Shown in pieces: positions 1 to 6,299 of a stretch of 17,422 nucleotides of DNA. Under the pieces are notes generated by a model. It worked only from the letters and a program-made list of their open reading frames with translations, did not search any database and had not been told where the DNA came from. The DNA comes from Patescibacteria group bacterium (lineage in GTDB: Bacteria > Patescibacteriota > Minisyncoccia > UBA6257 > HR35). A program made the position numbers and the translations under genes. Numbering within the stretch: the first letter of the stretch is position 1; each line of letters starts with the position of its first letter. The stretch covers positions 1 to 17,422 of the forward strand of contig JAUQOT010000011.1 of assembly GCA_030550735.1 (NCBI GenBank). The letters are read 5' to 3'.

Positions 1-525
1 GGTAGTGTATCTGTTTCAGCAACTGTGTTAGAAACAACAACTTGTAATCTGTCAACAACAACAACTGCTTTTGGTAATATTGACCCTTCAGCAGTTTATA
101 CTTCTTCTCCTAATGTAACAACAACTGTTTCTTGTAATCCTGGTGCTGGTTGTACAGTAACAATAAGAGATCAAGGTGATGGAACAAATGGCGGTTTATA
201 CAAATCAACTGCTCCAACATACCTGATTCCTTCTCCAGCTGCTGGCTTTCCTGCAACTTCAACTTTAGTTGCTGGAACTGATGGTTACGGAATTCAAGCA
301 GCAACAACTACTGCTGGCTCAGGTGGAACTTTATCTTTAAATTCAATCTATACTTATGGTGGTAATACTGTTGGTAGATTGGCAACGACTAGTCAAACCT
401 TGGCTTCTTCATCTCAACCTGTATCTAATAGAGAAGTTGTTGTTACCCACAGAGCAGCTGTTTCAGGTTTAGCTCCTGCTGGAAGTTATGCTGATACGAT
501 TACTTATTCCTGTTCTTCTAATTAG
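1..525 (+). CDS. Secreted Thr/Ser-rich surface protein, 3' part only
   Basis: The frame is open from base 1, so this is the C-terminal part of a longer protein; the GTG at 25 is only an internal valine. The visible 174 residues are rich in Thr, Ser, Gly and Ala and contain few charged residues, as in exported beta-sandwich proteins. It carries a CNLSTTTTAFGNIDP segment, paired cysteines (VSCNPGAGC) and a C-terminal SYADTITYSC ending. This pattern (Cys, then F-G-x-I/D-P, then a Y-x-D-T-I-T-Y strand) resembles spore-coat-U and WxL-type surface domains. That resemblance is my pattern match and has not been tested by a search. It lies 59 bases upstream of a membrane protein that resembles the partner family of WxL proteins. 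Its role is probably structural (pilus-like or cell-surface layer), but no function can be assigned from the sequence. Confidence 0.75.
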   Translation, partial: GSVSVSATVLETTTCNLSTTTTAFGNIDPSAVYTSSPNVTTTVSCNPGAGCTVTIRDQGDGTNGGLYKSTAPTYLIPSPAAGFPATSTLVAGTDGYGIQAATTTAGSGGTLSLNSIYTYGGNTVGRLATTSQTLASSSQPVSNREVVVTHRAAVSGLAPAGSYADTITYSCSSN

Positions 526-584
526 AAAAGTAAATGGTCACAAACTCTTGCGAACCTTCTCACGAACCAAATGCAAACTTATTA

Positions 585-1463
585 ATGAAAAAGTTATTAA
601 TCTTGTTTATTACATTGATTACATTTGTAAGTTTCGCAAATGCTTTAACTGTTGGACCAGCGAAAATTGAATTTACTGCTGATCCAGGCGATACTTTAAC
701 ATTTAACTTGTTTATTAGAAATGATAGTGATTGGGATTCTAAATTTTATATCACTGTTGAGGGGTTTACAGATGTTGGGGGTGAAAGAAGGTTTTTTGAA
801 AATCCTCCAGAAAAAGATTGGGTTGAAGTTCAAAAAGAAGTTTTTCTAAAATCAAAAGAAGATATCCAAATTCCAGTAAAAATAAATATTCCTCAATCTG
901 CTCCACCAGGAGGACATTTTTTAGCAATTTGGGTTGGAAGCGGTGCTCCTAAAAAAGAACCAGGTCAAGTTGGAATTGTTAGTCGAGTAGCTTCTTTAGT
1001 TTTTATTAATGTTAGAGGAAATGCTATTTATAAGGCAGATGTTTTAAAATTTGAAGCAAAAAGAATTGTTTGGGATTTTCCCGTAAAATTTGTTTATTTA
1101 ATTAAAAACGAAGGTAATACCTATATAACCCCTAAGGGCTTCATTGATATTAAAAACATTTTTGGTAAAGAAGTAGCCAGTCTGCCGGTTAATCCCAAAG
1201 AATATCAAATTTTGCCAAATACTGAAAGACTTTTAGAAACTGAATGGCAAGGAAAGTTTGCTTTTGGAATTTATAAAGCTGTTTTTAATATGAGTTATGG
1301 AGAAAATAATAGTTTAAATTTTAATTATTGGTTCGTTTTTCTGAATGTAAAATATTTAATAATAATTTTAATTTTGATAATTTTTGTTATTTTCGTTCTT
1401 CCAGTTTTGATTAGAAAATATAATGCTTATATAATTAGAAAATATACTCAAAAGAATGAATGA
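585..1463 (+). CDS. Membrane-anchored DUF916/WxL-interacting-like surface protein
   Basis: A 292-residue exported protein. The frame is open from an ATG at 534, but the ATG at 585 begins a textbook signal peptide (MKKLLILFITLITFVSFANA), so I prefer 585. The N-terminal half reads like a WxL-interacting or DUF916 beta-sandwich: 'VGPAKIEF..DPGDTLTFNLFIRN' near residues 23-45, then I-x-V-K-I-N-I-P followed by SAPPGGHFLAIWV near 115-130. A second Ig-like region follows (about 175-255). A C-terminal membrane helix (about 257-280) ends in a Lys/Arg-rich cytoplasmic tail. The predicted topology is extracellular domains anchored by one C-terminal helix. Its stop overlaps the next start as ATGA, so it is probably translationally coupled to the dockerin gene. 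The family call is by motif similarity only. Confidence 0.72.
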   Translation: MKKLLILFITLITFVSFANALTVGPAKIEFTADPGDTLTFNLFIRNDSDWDSKFYITVEGFTDVGGERRFFENPPEKDWVEVQKEVFLKSKEDIQIPVKINIPQSAPPGGHFLAIWVGSGAPKKEPGQVGIVSRVASLVFINVRGNAIYKADVLKFEAKRIVWDFPVKFVYLIKNEGNTYITPKGFIDIKNIFGKEVASLPVNPKEYQILPNTERLLETEWQGKFAFGIYKAVFNMSYGENNSLNFNYWFVFLNVKYLIIILILIIFVIFVLPVLIRKYNAYIIRKYTQKNE

Positions 1464-2503
1464 ATTTAAAAAATTTTGTTTTAATTATCATAATTTTTTT
1501 AATAACCTCTGTTTTTTTTATTTATAAAATAAAATCTGCCTCTGTAAATGTTACAGCAATTAAACCGGGTATTTGTGGAAATAATATAAAAGAAATTAAT
1601 GAAGAATGCGATGGTCCAGATCTTGGTGGACAAACCTGCACTTCTTTAGGATATAGTGGTGGTACTTTAACTTGTAATTCTAATTGTACTTTTAATACTT
1701 CGCAGTGCGTAACTCAACCTTCTGGAGGTGGTGGCGGAGGGGGAGGTGGTGTTTCTTTACCTCAATACGGAAGAGTTATAATTTCTGGTAAAGCTTACCC
1801 AAACTCTGAAGTAACTTTGCTTTCTGATGGTCAAATAAGAGAAATAATTAGAACGGGAAATAGAGGAGATTTTGAAATAACCTTAAGCAATCTTTCGCCT
1901 GGTATTTATTTATTTACTTTATATTCCGAAGATTCTCAAGGAAGGAGGTCAAGTTTACTTACTTTTCAAGTAAATGTTATTGCTGGACAGACTGTTAGAA
2001 GTTCGGGAATTTTTCTTTCACCAACAATTGATATTGATAAAACCTCTGTTAAAAAGGGAGATGTATTACAAATTTTTGGGCAAGCAATCCCTGATACCGA
2101 TGTTATTATTCATGTTTCCTCTGAAGAAGAGTTATTTTTTAGAATCCCAACAGAAAAAGATGGTTCATATTTATATGTACTAGATACTAGTAATCTAGAA
2201 ACTGGCCAGCATTATACAAAATCAAGACAAGTTTATTTAAATCAGATGGTTAGTCCTTATTCAAGAACTCTAAGTTTTAATGTTGGAGAAAAAAGTATTC
2301 CTAAAAAAGCAACCGCTTGTCCTCAAAAAGGAGATTTAAATAATGATTGTAAAGTAAATTTGATTGATTTTTCAATTGCTGCTTATTGGTATAAAAAGAA
2401 ATTAAGTTCAAAATTTGCTGAAATTGAAAAACAAAAATTAAATGGTGATGGTAAAGTAGATTTAATAGACTTTTCAATTATGGCTTATTATTATTCAGGA
2501 TAA
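1460..2503 (+). CDS. Secreted protein with Cys-rich domain, Ig-like repeats and C-terminal dockerin
   Basis: 347 residues. Residues 5-24 form a hydrophobic signal peptide or anchor. Residues 39-83 hold six cysteines (39, 50, 60, 72, 76, 83) in a CGNN..EECD..QTC..TC..C..C pattern, like Cys-rich repeats found in other large secreted proteins. A run of nine glycines (89-97) is a flexible linker. Two beta-sandwich, Ig-like regions follow (about 103-180 and 185-280). The C-terminal 57 residues are a type I dockerin with two EF-hand-like repeats: GDLNNDCKVNLIDFS (291-305) and LNGDGKVDLIDFS (327-339), each followed by I-x-A-Y. Dockerins bind cohesins, and the next gene encodes a cohesin-like domain. 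In repeat 2 the first calcium-ligand position is Lys instead of Asp. The gene starts inside the stop of the preceding gene (ATGA) and ends one base before the next ATG. Confidence 0.82.
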   Translation: MNLKNFVLIIIIFLITSVFFIYKIKSASVNVTAIKPGICGNNIKEINEECDGPDLGGQTCTSLGYSGGTLTCNSNCTFNTSQCVTQPSGGGGGGGGGVSLPQYGRVIISGKAYPNSEVTLLSDGQIREIIRTGNRGDFEITLSNLSPGIYLFTLYSEDSQGRRSSLLTFQVNVIAGQTVRSSGIFLSPTIDIDKTSVKKGDVLQIFGQAIPDTDVIIHVSSEEELFFRIPTEKDGSYLYVLDTSNLETGQHYTKSRQVYLNQMVSPYSRTLSFNVGEKSIPKKATACPQKGDLNNDCKVNLIDFSIAAYWYKKKLSSKFAEIEKQKLNGDGKVDLIDFSIMAYYYSG

Positions 2504-2504
2504 A

Positions 2505-3305
2505 ATGGCAAAGATTTATTTTGATGAAGCAAATCTTATAAAAAATAAAATTGTTATCCCCATTTATGTAGATACCGAAGGTGAATCAGTAAACGCTTAT
2601 GAAGTTAAAATAAAGGTTTCAGATAATTTAATTTTTCGCGATTTTCAGGAAGCTGGTTCAATAATTAATTTTTGGATTGAAAAACCAATTATTCAAAATA
2701 ATACTCTTCAATTTTCTGGGGTAAGTATTGGTGGTTATCTTGGTAGGAAGGGACTTTTAACAAATTTAATTTTTGAAACTAAAGGAGAAAATGCTTTAAT
2801 AGAAATTTTACCTTCATCTAAAGTTTTGTTAAATGATGGTTTTGGTACAGAAGCAAAATTAAAAGTAGAAAGCAAATTTTTAGAAATTAAAAAATTAACT
2901 TATCAGGAATTTATCGAAGACAAATTTCCTCCAGAAAGTTTCCAAATCTATTTGTACAAAAATAAAGAAATGTTTGAGGGTAAATATTTTATTATTTTTA
3001 AGACTACAGACAAGCAATCTGGAATTGCTTATTATGAAGTTGCTGAAAAACAGGGTTTCAAGAAACCCAATTTAAAAGATTTAAATTTTGAAAAAGCAGA
3101 ATCTCCTTATCTTTTGAAAGATCAAACATTAAGAAGTTATATTTTTGTTAAAGCTGTTGATAAAGCGGGTAATGAAAGGATTGAATATCTAAAACCAAAA
3201 TCAATTTTAATGACAGATGAAATATTTTTTATAATTATTTTTTCACTTATTTTTGTTTTTTTAATAAGATTATTGATTAAAAAATTTAAAATTGAAATGT
3301 TATAA
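2505..3305 (+). CDS. Cohesin-like domain protein with C-terminal membrane anchor, no signal peptide
   Basis: 266 residues. Residues 1-125 look like a cohesin: a first strand (KIYFDEANLI), V-x-A-Y-E-V-K-I-K-V, the NFWIEKP core, F-S-G-V-S-I-G-G-Y, L-x-N-L-I-F-E, and VLLNDGFG near the end. A second beta-rich domain (about 140-230) contains a GIAYYEV..AVDKAGNE pattern. A membrane helix (about 239-256) is followed by a Lys-rich tail, which by the positive-inside rule places the cohesin outside. No signal peptide precedes the first cohesin strand; upstream this frame meets TAG at 2466-2468, so no longer start exists. The stop-start junction TAA-A-ATG with the dockerin gene also occurs at dnaB-recR and recR-pheS, which supports 2505 as a real start. 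It is a paralogue of the cohesin protein at 3847-5262, judged by the shared NFW and NDG[FY]G motifs. Confidence 0.75.
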   Translation: MAKIYFDEANLIKNKIVIPIYVDTEGESVNAYEVKIKVSDNLIFRDFQEAGSIINFWIEKPIIQNNTLQFSGVSIGGYLGRKGLLTNLIFETKGENALIEILPSSKVLLNDGFGTEAKLKVESKFLEIKKLTYQEFIEDKFPPESFQIYLYKNKEMFEGKYFIIFKTTDKQSGIAYYEVAEKQGFKKPNLKDLNFEKAESPYLLKDQTLRSYIFVKAVDKAGNERIEYLKPKSILMTDEIFFIIIFSLIFVFLIRLLIKKFKIEML

Positions 3306-3306
3306 T
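3298..3306 (+). promoter_or_regulatory. Extended -10 promoter for hicB, leaderless
   Basis: The sequence TGTTATAAT is an extended -10 box (TGn-TATAAT). The TATAAT contains the TAA stop of the upstream cohesin gene and ends 6 bases before the hicB ATG at 3313, so the expected transcription start falls at or next to the start codon. No good -35 box is visible at normal spacing. There is no Shine-Dalgarno. Confidence 0.5.
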
Positions 3307-3312
3307 TAGAAT

Positions 3313-3525
3313 ATGCGAAAAAAATTTAAAAAGAAAATAATAAATTATACTGTTATTTTAGAACCAGCTGAAGAGGGCGGTTATATTGTTTACGTTCCAT
3401 CATTGCCAGGTTGTGTTACTCAGGGAGAAACAGTTGAAGAAGCTTTAGAAATGGCCAAAGATGCTATTTATGGTTATTTAGAGACTTTAAAAGAGATCGG
3501 CGAAGAGATACCAATAGAAAAATAA
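3313..3525 (+). CDS. hicB: HicB-family antitoxin
   Basis: 70 residues; matches the N-terminal HicB fold closely: Y-T-V-I-L-E-P-A-E-E-G-G-Y-I-V-Y-V-P-S-L-P-G-C-V-T-Q-G, then TVEEALEMAKDAIYGYLETL and a final G-E-E-I-P. HicB proteins neutralise the HicA mRNA interferase by masking its active site. This is the short form, with only the partial RNase-H-like domain and no C-terminal helix-turn-helix or ribbon-helix-helix, so it is unlikely to bind its own operator directly. hicA follows 35 bases downstream in antitoxin-first order. The pair sits between two cohesin genes. A promoter of its own overlaps the stop of the upstream gene. Confidence 0.93.
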   Translation: MRKKFKKKIINYTVILEPAEEGGYIVYVPSLPGCVTQGETVEEALEMAKDAIYGYLETLKEIGEEIPIEK

Positions 3526-3560
3526 AAATTTATTGTTTCAAAAATTGAATTTAAGATTTA

Positions 3561-3796
3561 ATGAGATTGCCACCGTTAAGATCTAAAGATGCAATAAAAG
3601 TTTTAAAAGAACTTGGTTATATTGAAAAAAGACAAACAGGTAGCCATAAAATATTTTTAAATCCTTTAAAGAAAAAAAAATAATCACGGTGCCAATTCAT
3701 AATAAGGATCTTAAAGTGGGTTTAATAAGAGCGATTATTCGCGAATTAGAAATTACAAAAAATGAATTGTTAAAATTATTGAAAAGAATAAAGTAA
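3561..3796 (+). pseudogene. hicA: HicA-family toxin, split by a -1 frameshift at an A9 tract
   Basis: The frame from ATG 3561 gives 40 residues (MRLPPLRSKDAIKVLKELGY..QTGSHKIFLNPLKKKK) and stops at TAA 3681-3683. The -1 frame from 3680 continues seamlessly as IITVPIHNKDLKVGLIRAII..LLKRIK to TAA 3794-3796. The joined 78-residue product is a full HicA: the RxTGSHxIF strand with the catalytic-type His, then the VPIHNKDLKVG strand-helix. The break is at nine A's (3672-3680), one short of the ten needed for a continuous frame. It may be a true pseudogene, a sequencing or assembly error in a homopolymer, or programmed -1 slippage (A-AAA-AAA is a classic slippery site) or transcriptional slippage. 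HicA cleaves mRNA; hicB lies immediately upstream. The family assignment is strong; whether the gene works is open. Confidence 0.88.
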
Positions 3797-3846
3797 ATGT
3801 TATAACCTTTTTCTTGATAAAATTAATTTATAAAAACGAAATATTA

Positions 3847-5262
3847 ATGGAAATTAAACATTGGAGCAAAATAAAGTTTTTAAGCTTTATTCTTTTATTT
3901 TTAATTATTCCTAAACTTTCTTTTTCTGCTTCTTTATATCTTCAACCTTCAAGTAAAAATTTAAATGTTGGTGATAATTTGATAGTTACAGTTTATGTTG
4001 ACGCTTCTGATCAAGCAATAAATGCTGCTTCAGGCAGAATTACTTGGGATAATAGTATTTTAAAATATGTTAGTCATTCAAAGTCTGGTTCAATTTTTAA
4101 TTTTTGGGTAAGAGAACCAGAAGTTGAGGGGAATGAATTTACTTTTGAAGGGGTTGTTTTTAATCCTGGTTTTCAAGGAAAGACTGGAAAAATTTTAACA
4201 ATAAATTTCAAAGCAGTTAGACCGGGAGAAACAAAAATAGATTTTATTTCAGGAATGGTTTTAGCTAATGATGGTTATGGCACAAATATCTTAAAAGCAA
4301 TGATCGGTGGGAGTTATAAAATCACTCAAATCTTACAAAGAGAAGAAATTACTATTAAGGAAGAAATTCTGTCCTCAAATAATTTACTTCCAAGACCAAT
4401 TATAACTTCTCCAACTCATCCAGATCCTAATAAATGGTATAACAATAATAATCCTGTTTTTGAATGGCAAGTTCCTTCAAATATTAATTTAGTAAGAACT
4501 GCTTATGGAAAAAATTCAGATTTGATTCCTTATGTTGAATATTCACCGCCTATTTCTCGTAGGAAATTAGAAAATGTTCCTGATGGAACTTATTATTTCG
4601 CTGTTCAGTTTGAAAATGAATTTGGAAGAAGTGAAATTGCTAGATTTAGATTCAATATTGATACTCAACCACCAGAAATAACCGAATTTTCTCTTATTCC
4701 TAAAGATAATGGTCTTTATTTAAAAATTGTTGCTACTGATAGTTTATCTGGTTTAGCTAAAGCTGAAATTTATGTCGATGATTCTCTATATTCAAGAGAA
4801 GATTTTATTGATGGTGTAGTCACTAAATTAATAAGTGCTTTGGAAGGAAGTAAAAAAATAAAAGTTGTGATTAAAGATATGGCAAATAATGAAGTTTTTA
4901 AAGAAGAGGTTGTTAATTTTAAACCTATAGAAAGACCAATAATTATTACAAGAGAAAAACCAGAAAGCAGTTGGATTATTTTGTTTAGTTTGATAATTTT
5001 TGTTATTTTGATTATTATCATTGTTTTAATTTTAAGAATTGAAAAAGCTCATAGTCGTATTCAGGAAATTCGATGGTTAGATTTTAAAGAAAAATATAAA
5101 GATAGATTTGATGAATTTATTAAAACCATGAAAGAAGAGATTAAAAATTTAGACCAGGACCCAAGATTTAGTGAAGAGGAAAGAAATATATACAGAAAGT
5201 TTAAAGAGATAATCGAAAGAGCAGAAAAAGAATTTGAAGATTATTTGAAAAAAGAAAAATGA
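3847..5262 (+). CDS. Exported cohesin-domain protein with Ig-like domains, membrane helix and cytoplasmic coiled coil
   Basis: 471 residues from ATG 3847; the frame is open to TTG 3814, but 3847 gives the normal signal peptide length (positive start, then FLSFILLFLIIPKLSFSA). The mature protein starts with a cohesin-like domain (about 28-157): LYLQPSSKNLNVGDNLIVTV, I-N-A-A-S-G-R-I-T-W-D, FNFWVREP, L-T-I-N-F-K-A, MVLANDGYG. Two Ig/FN3-like domains follow (about 183-270 and 276-360), the first with the PVFEWQVP..DGTYYFAVQ pattern. A single membrane helix (about 375-398) leads to a charged, helical cytoplasmic tail of about 70 residues, probably a coiled coil. It is an anchoring scaffold-like protein that could capture the dockerin protein at 1460-2503. 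It stops with TGA inside the promoter of the next gene. The domain call is by motif; the binding partner is inferred. Confidence 0.8.
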   Translation: MEIKHWSKIKFLSFILLFLIIPKLSFSASLYLQPSSKNLNVGDNLIVTVYVDASDQAINAASGRITWDNSILKYVSHSKSGSIFNFWVREPEVEGNEFTFEGVVFNPGFQGKTGKILTINFKAVRPGETKIDFISGMVLANDGYGTNILKAMIGGSYKITQILQREEITIKEEILSSNNLLPRPIITSPTHPDPNKWYNNNNPVFEWQVPSNINLVRTAYGKNSDLIPYVEYSPPISRRKLENVPDGTYYFAVQFENEFGRSEIARFRFNIDTQPPEITEFSLIPKDNGLYLKIVATDSLSGLAKAEIYVDDSLYSREDFIDGVVTKLISALEGSKKIKVVIKDMANNEVFKEEVVNFKPIERPIIITREKPESSWIILFSLIIFVILIIIIVLILRIEKAHSRIQEIRWLDFKEKYKDRFDEFIKTMKEEIKNLDQDPRFSEEERNIYRKFKEIIERAEKEFEDYLKKEK

Positions 5263-5268
5263 TATAAT
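5260..5268 (+). promoter_or_regulatory. Extended -10 promoter for the transketolase gene, leaderless
   Basis: TGATATAAT is an extended -10. Its TG is the TG of the TGA stop of the upstream cohesin gene, and its TATAAT ends 8 bases before the ATG at 5277. The transcript would start within about two bases of the start codon. No Shine-Dalgarno is present. Confidence 0.5.
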
Positions 5269-5276
5269 AAACTAAA

Positions 5277-6269
5277 ATGCTTAATCCAGAATTGAAGTTA
5301 AATCCAAATATTTTTGAGGAGCCAGAAGAAAGGCCGATAAGAGATGGTTATGGTGATGCTTTATTAGAACTTGGCGAAAAAAATCCAGATGTTGTTGTTT
5401 TAACTGCTGATTTAGCTGAATCAACAAGAGTTCATAAGTTTGCTGAAAAATGGCCTGAAAGATTTATTGAATGTGGGATTGCTGAACAAAATATGGCGGG
5501 AATTGCTGCTGGTCTTGGTGTTTCTGGAAAAATTGCTTTTATTTCTTCCTATGCAACTTTTTCTCCTGGTAAAAATTGGGAAACAATAAGAACAACAATT
5601 ATTTATAATGATGCTAATGTTAAAATTGCTGGTCATCATTCGGGAATTGTAACTGGTCCAGATGGAGCAACTCATCAAGCAACAGAAGATATTGCGATTA
5701 TGAGATGTTTACCAAATATTAGAGTAATTTCACCTTGCGACTACTTTGAAGCAAAAAAAGCAACTTTATATTCAGCTGATGTTTATGGTCCTTTCTATAT
5801 AAGATTTGTTAGAGATAAAACACCAGTTATAACAACCGAAGAGACGCCTTTTAGATTTGGGAAGATTGAATGTTTTTGGTTGCCTAAAACAGAAAAAGCT
5901 GAGATTGCTATTATGGCAACTGGACATTTAGTTTATCAAGCACTCCTTGCAGCCAAAGAACTAGAAGAGGAGGGAATAGATGTTTATGTTTTTAATGTTC
6001 ATACTATAAAGCCATTAGATGAAGAAAAAATCTTAGAAGTTGCAAGTAAAGTTAAGGGGATTGTGACAGTTGAAGATCATCAAGTTCAGGGTGGAATGGG
6101 AAGTGCTATTGCTGAATTTTTAGGAAAAACAAAACCTACTAAAATTGAATTTATCGGTCTTCAAAATACTTTTGGAGAGTCTGGAAGTATGAAAGATTTA
6201 ATCAAAAAATATGGTTTAGATAAGGAAGCTATCAGAAATGCCGTAAAAAAATTGATTTCTCTTTGGTAA
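5277..6269 (+). CDS. tktB: Transketolase, C-terminal subunit
   Basis: 330 residues, equal to the C-terminal half (pyrimidine-binding and C-terminal domains) of transketolase. Marks: RDGYGDALLELG (22-33), TADLAEST (43-50), the GIAEQNMAG motif (67-75) whose Glu70 is expected to activate the thiamine cofactor, SYATFSPG, HHSGIVTGPDGATHQ (120-134), PCDYFEA, FYIRFVRDK, and in the last domain VTVEDHQVQGGMGSAIAE. Split transketolases have a separate N-terminal subunit carrying the pyrophosphate-binding GDG motif; it is not in this window, and the upstream gene is unrelated. The complex moves two-carbon ketol units in the non-oxidative pentose phosphate pathway, supplying ribose and erythrose phosphates in the cytoplasm. 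DXP synthase also has this C-terminal architecture, but the short length and separate chain fit split transketolase better. The gene symbol follows the usual naming of the C-terminal subunit. Confidence 0.88.
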   Translation: MLNPELKLNPNIFEEPEERPIRDGYGDALLELGEKNPDVVVLTADLAESTRVHKFAEKWPERFIECGIAEQNMAGIAAGLGVSGKIAFISSYATFSPGKNWETIRTTIIYNDANVKIAGHHSGIVTGPDGATHQATEDIAIMRCLPNIRVISPCDYFEAKKATLYSADVYGPFYIRFVRDKTPVITTEETPFRFGKIECFWLPKTEKAEIAIMATGHLVYQALLAAKELEEEGIDVYVFNVHTIKPLDEEKILEVASKVKGIVTVEDHQVQGGMGSAIAEFLGKTKPTKIEFIGLQNTFGESGSMKDLIKKYGLDKEAIRNAVKKLISLW

Positions 6270-6291
6270 TTTTTAAGAATTTAGTTAAAAT
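6263..6291 (+). promoter_or_regulatory. Promoter for the PD-(D/E)XK gene, leaderless
   Basis: TTGGTA (6263-6268) and TAAAAT (6286-6291) are separated by 17 bases, a normal sigma-70 spacing. The -35 overlaps the end of the transketolase gene. The -10 ends 8 bases before ATG 6300, placing the transcript start next to the start codon. Confidence 0.45.
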
Positions 6292-6299
6292 AAAGAAAT

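Noticed and set aside
110..307. Minus-strand ORF opposite the first surface protein
   Set aside because: It is a shadow of the repetitive Thr/Ala-coding strand, Leu/Gln-rich, with no start context or motif.
534..584. Earlier ATG for the DUF916-like protein
   Set aside because: The extra 17 residues (polar, before a perfect signal peptide) make no sense for export; ATG 585 fits better.
1724..1754. G-rich GGTGGCGGAGG tract as a repeat or regulatory element
   Set aside because: It encodes the nine-glycine linker of the dockerin protein; no repeat outside the gene.
3814..3846. TTG start for the second cohesin protein
   Set aside because: It would lengthen the signal peptide region by 11 residues; ATG 3847 gives normal length.
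4770..5021. Minus-strand ORF within the second cohesin gene
   Set aside because: Antisense shadow of the membrane helix and Ig coding sequence; no independent support.
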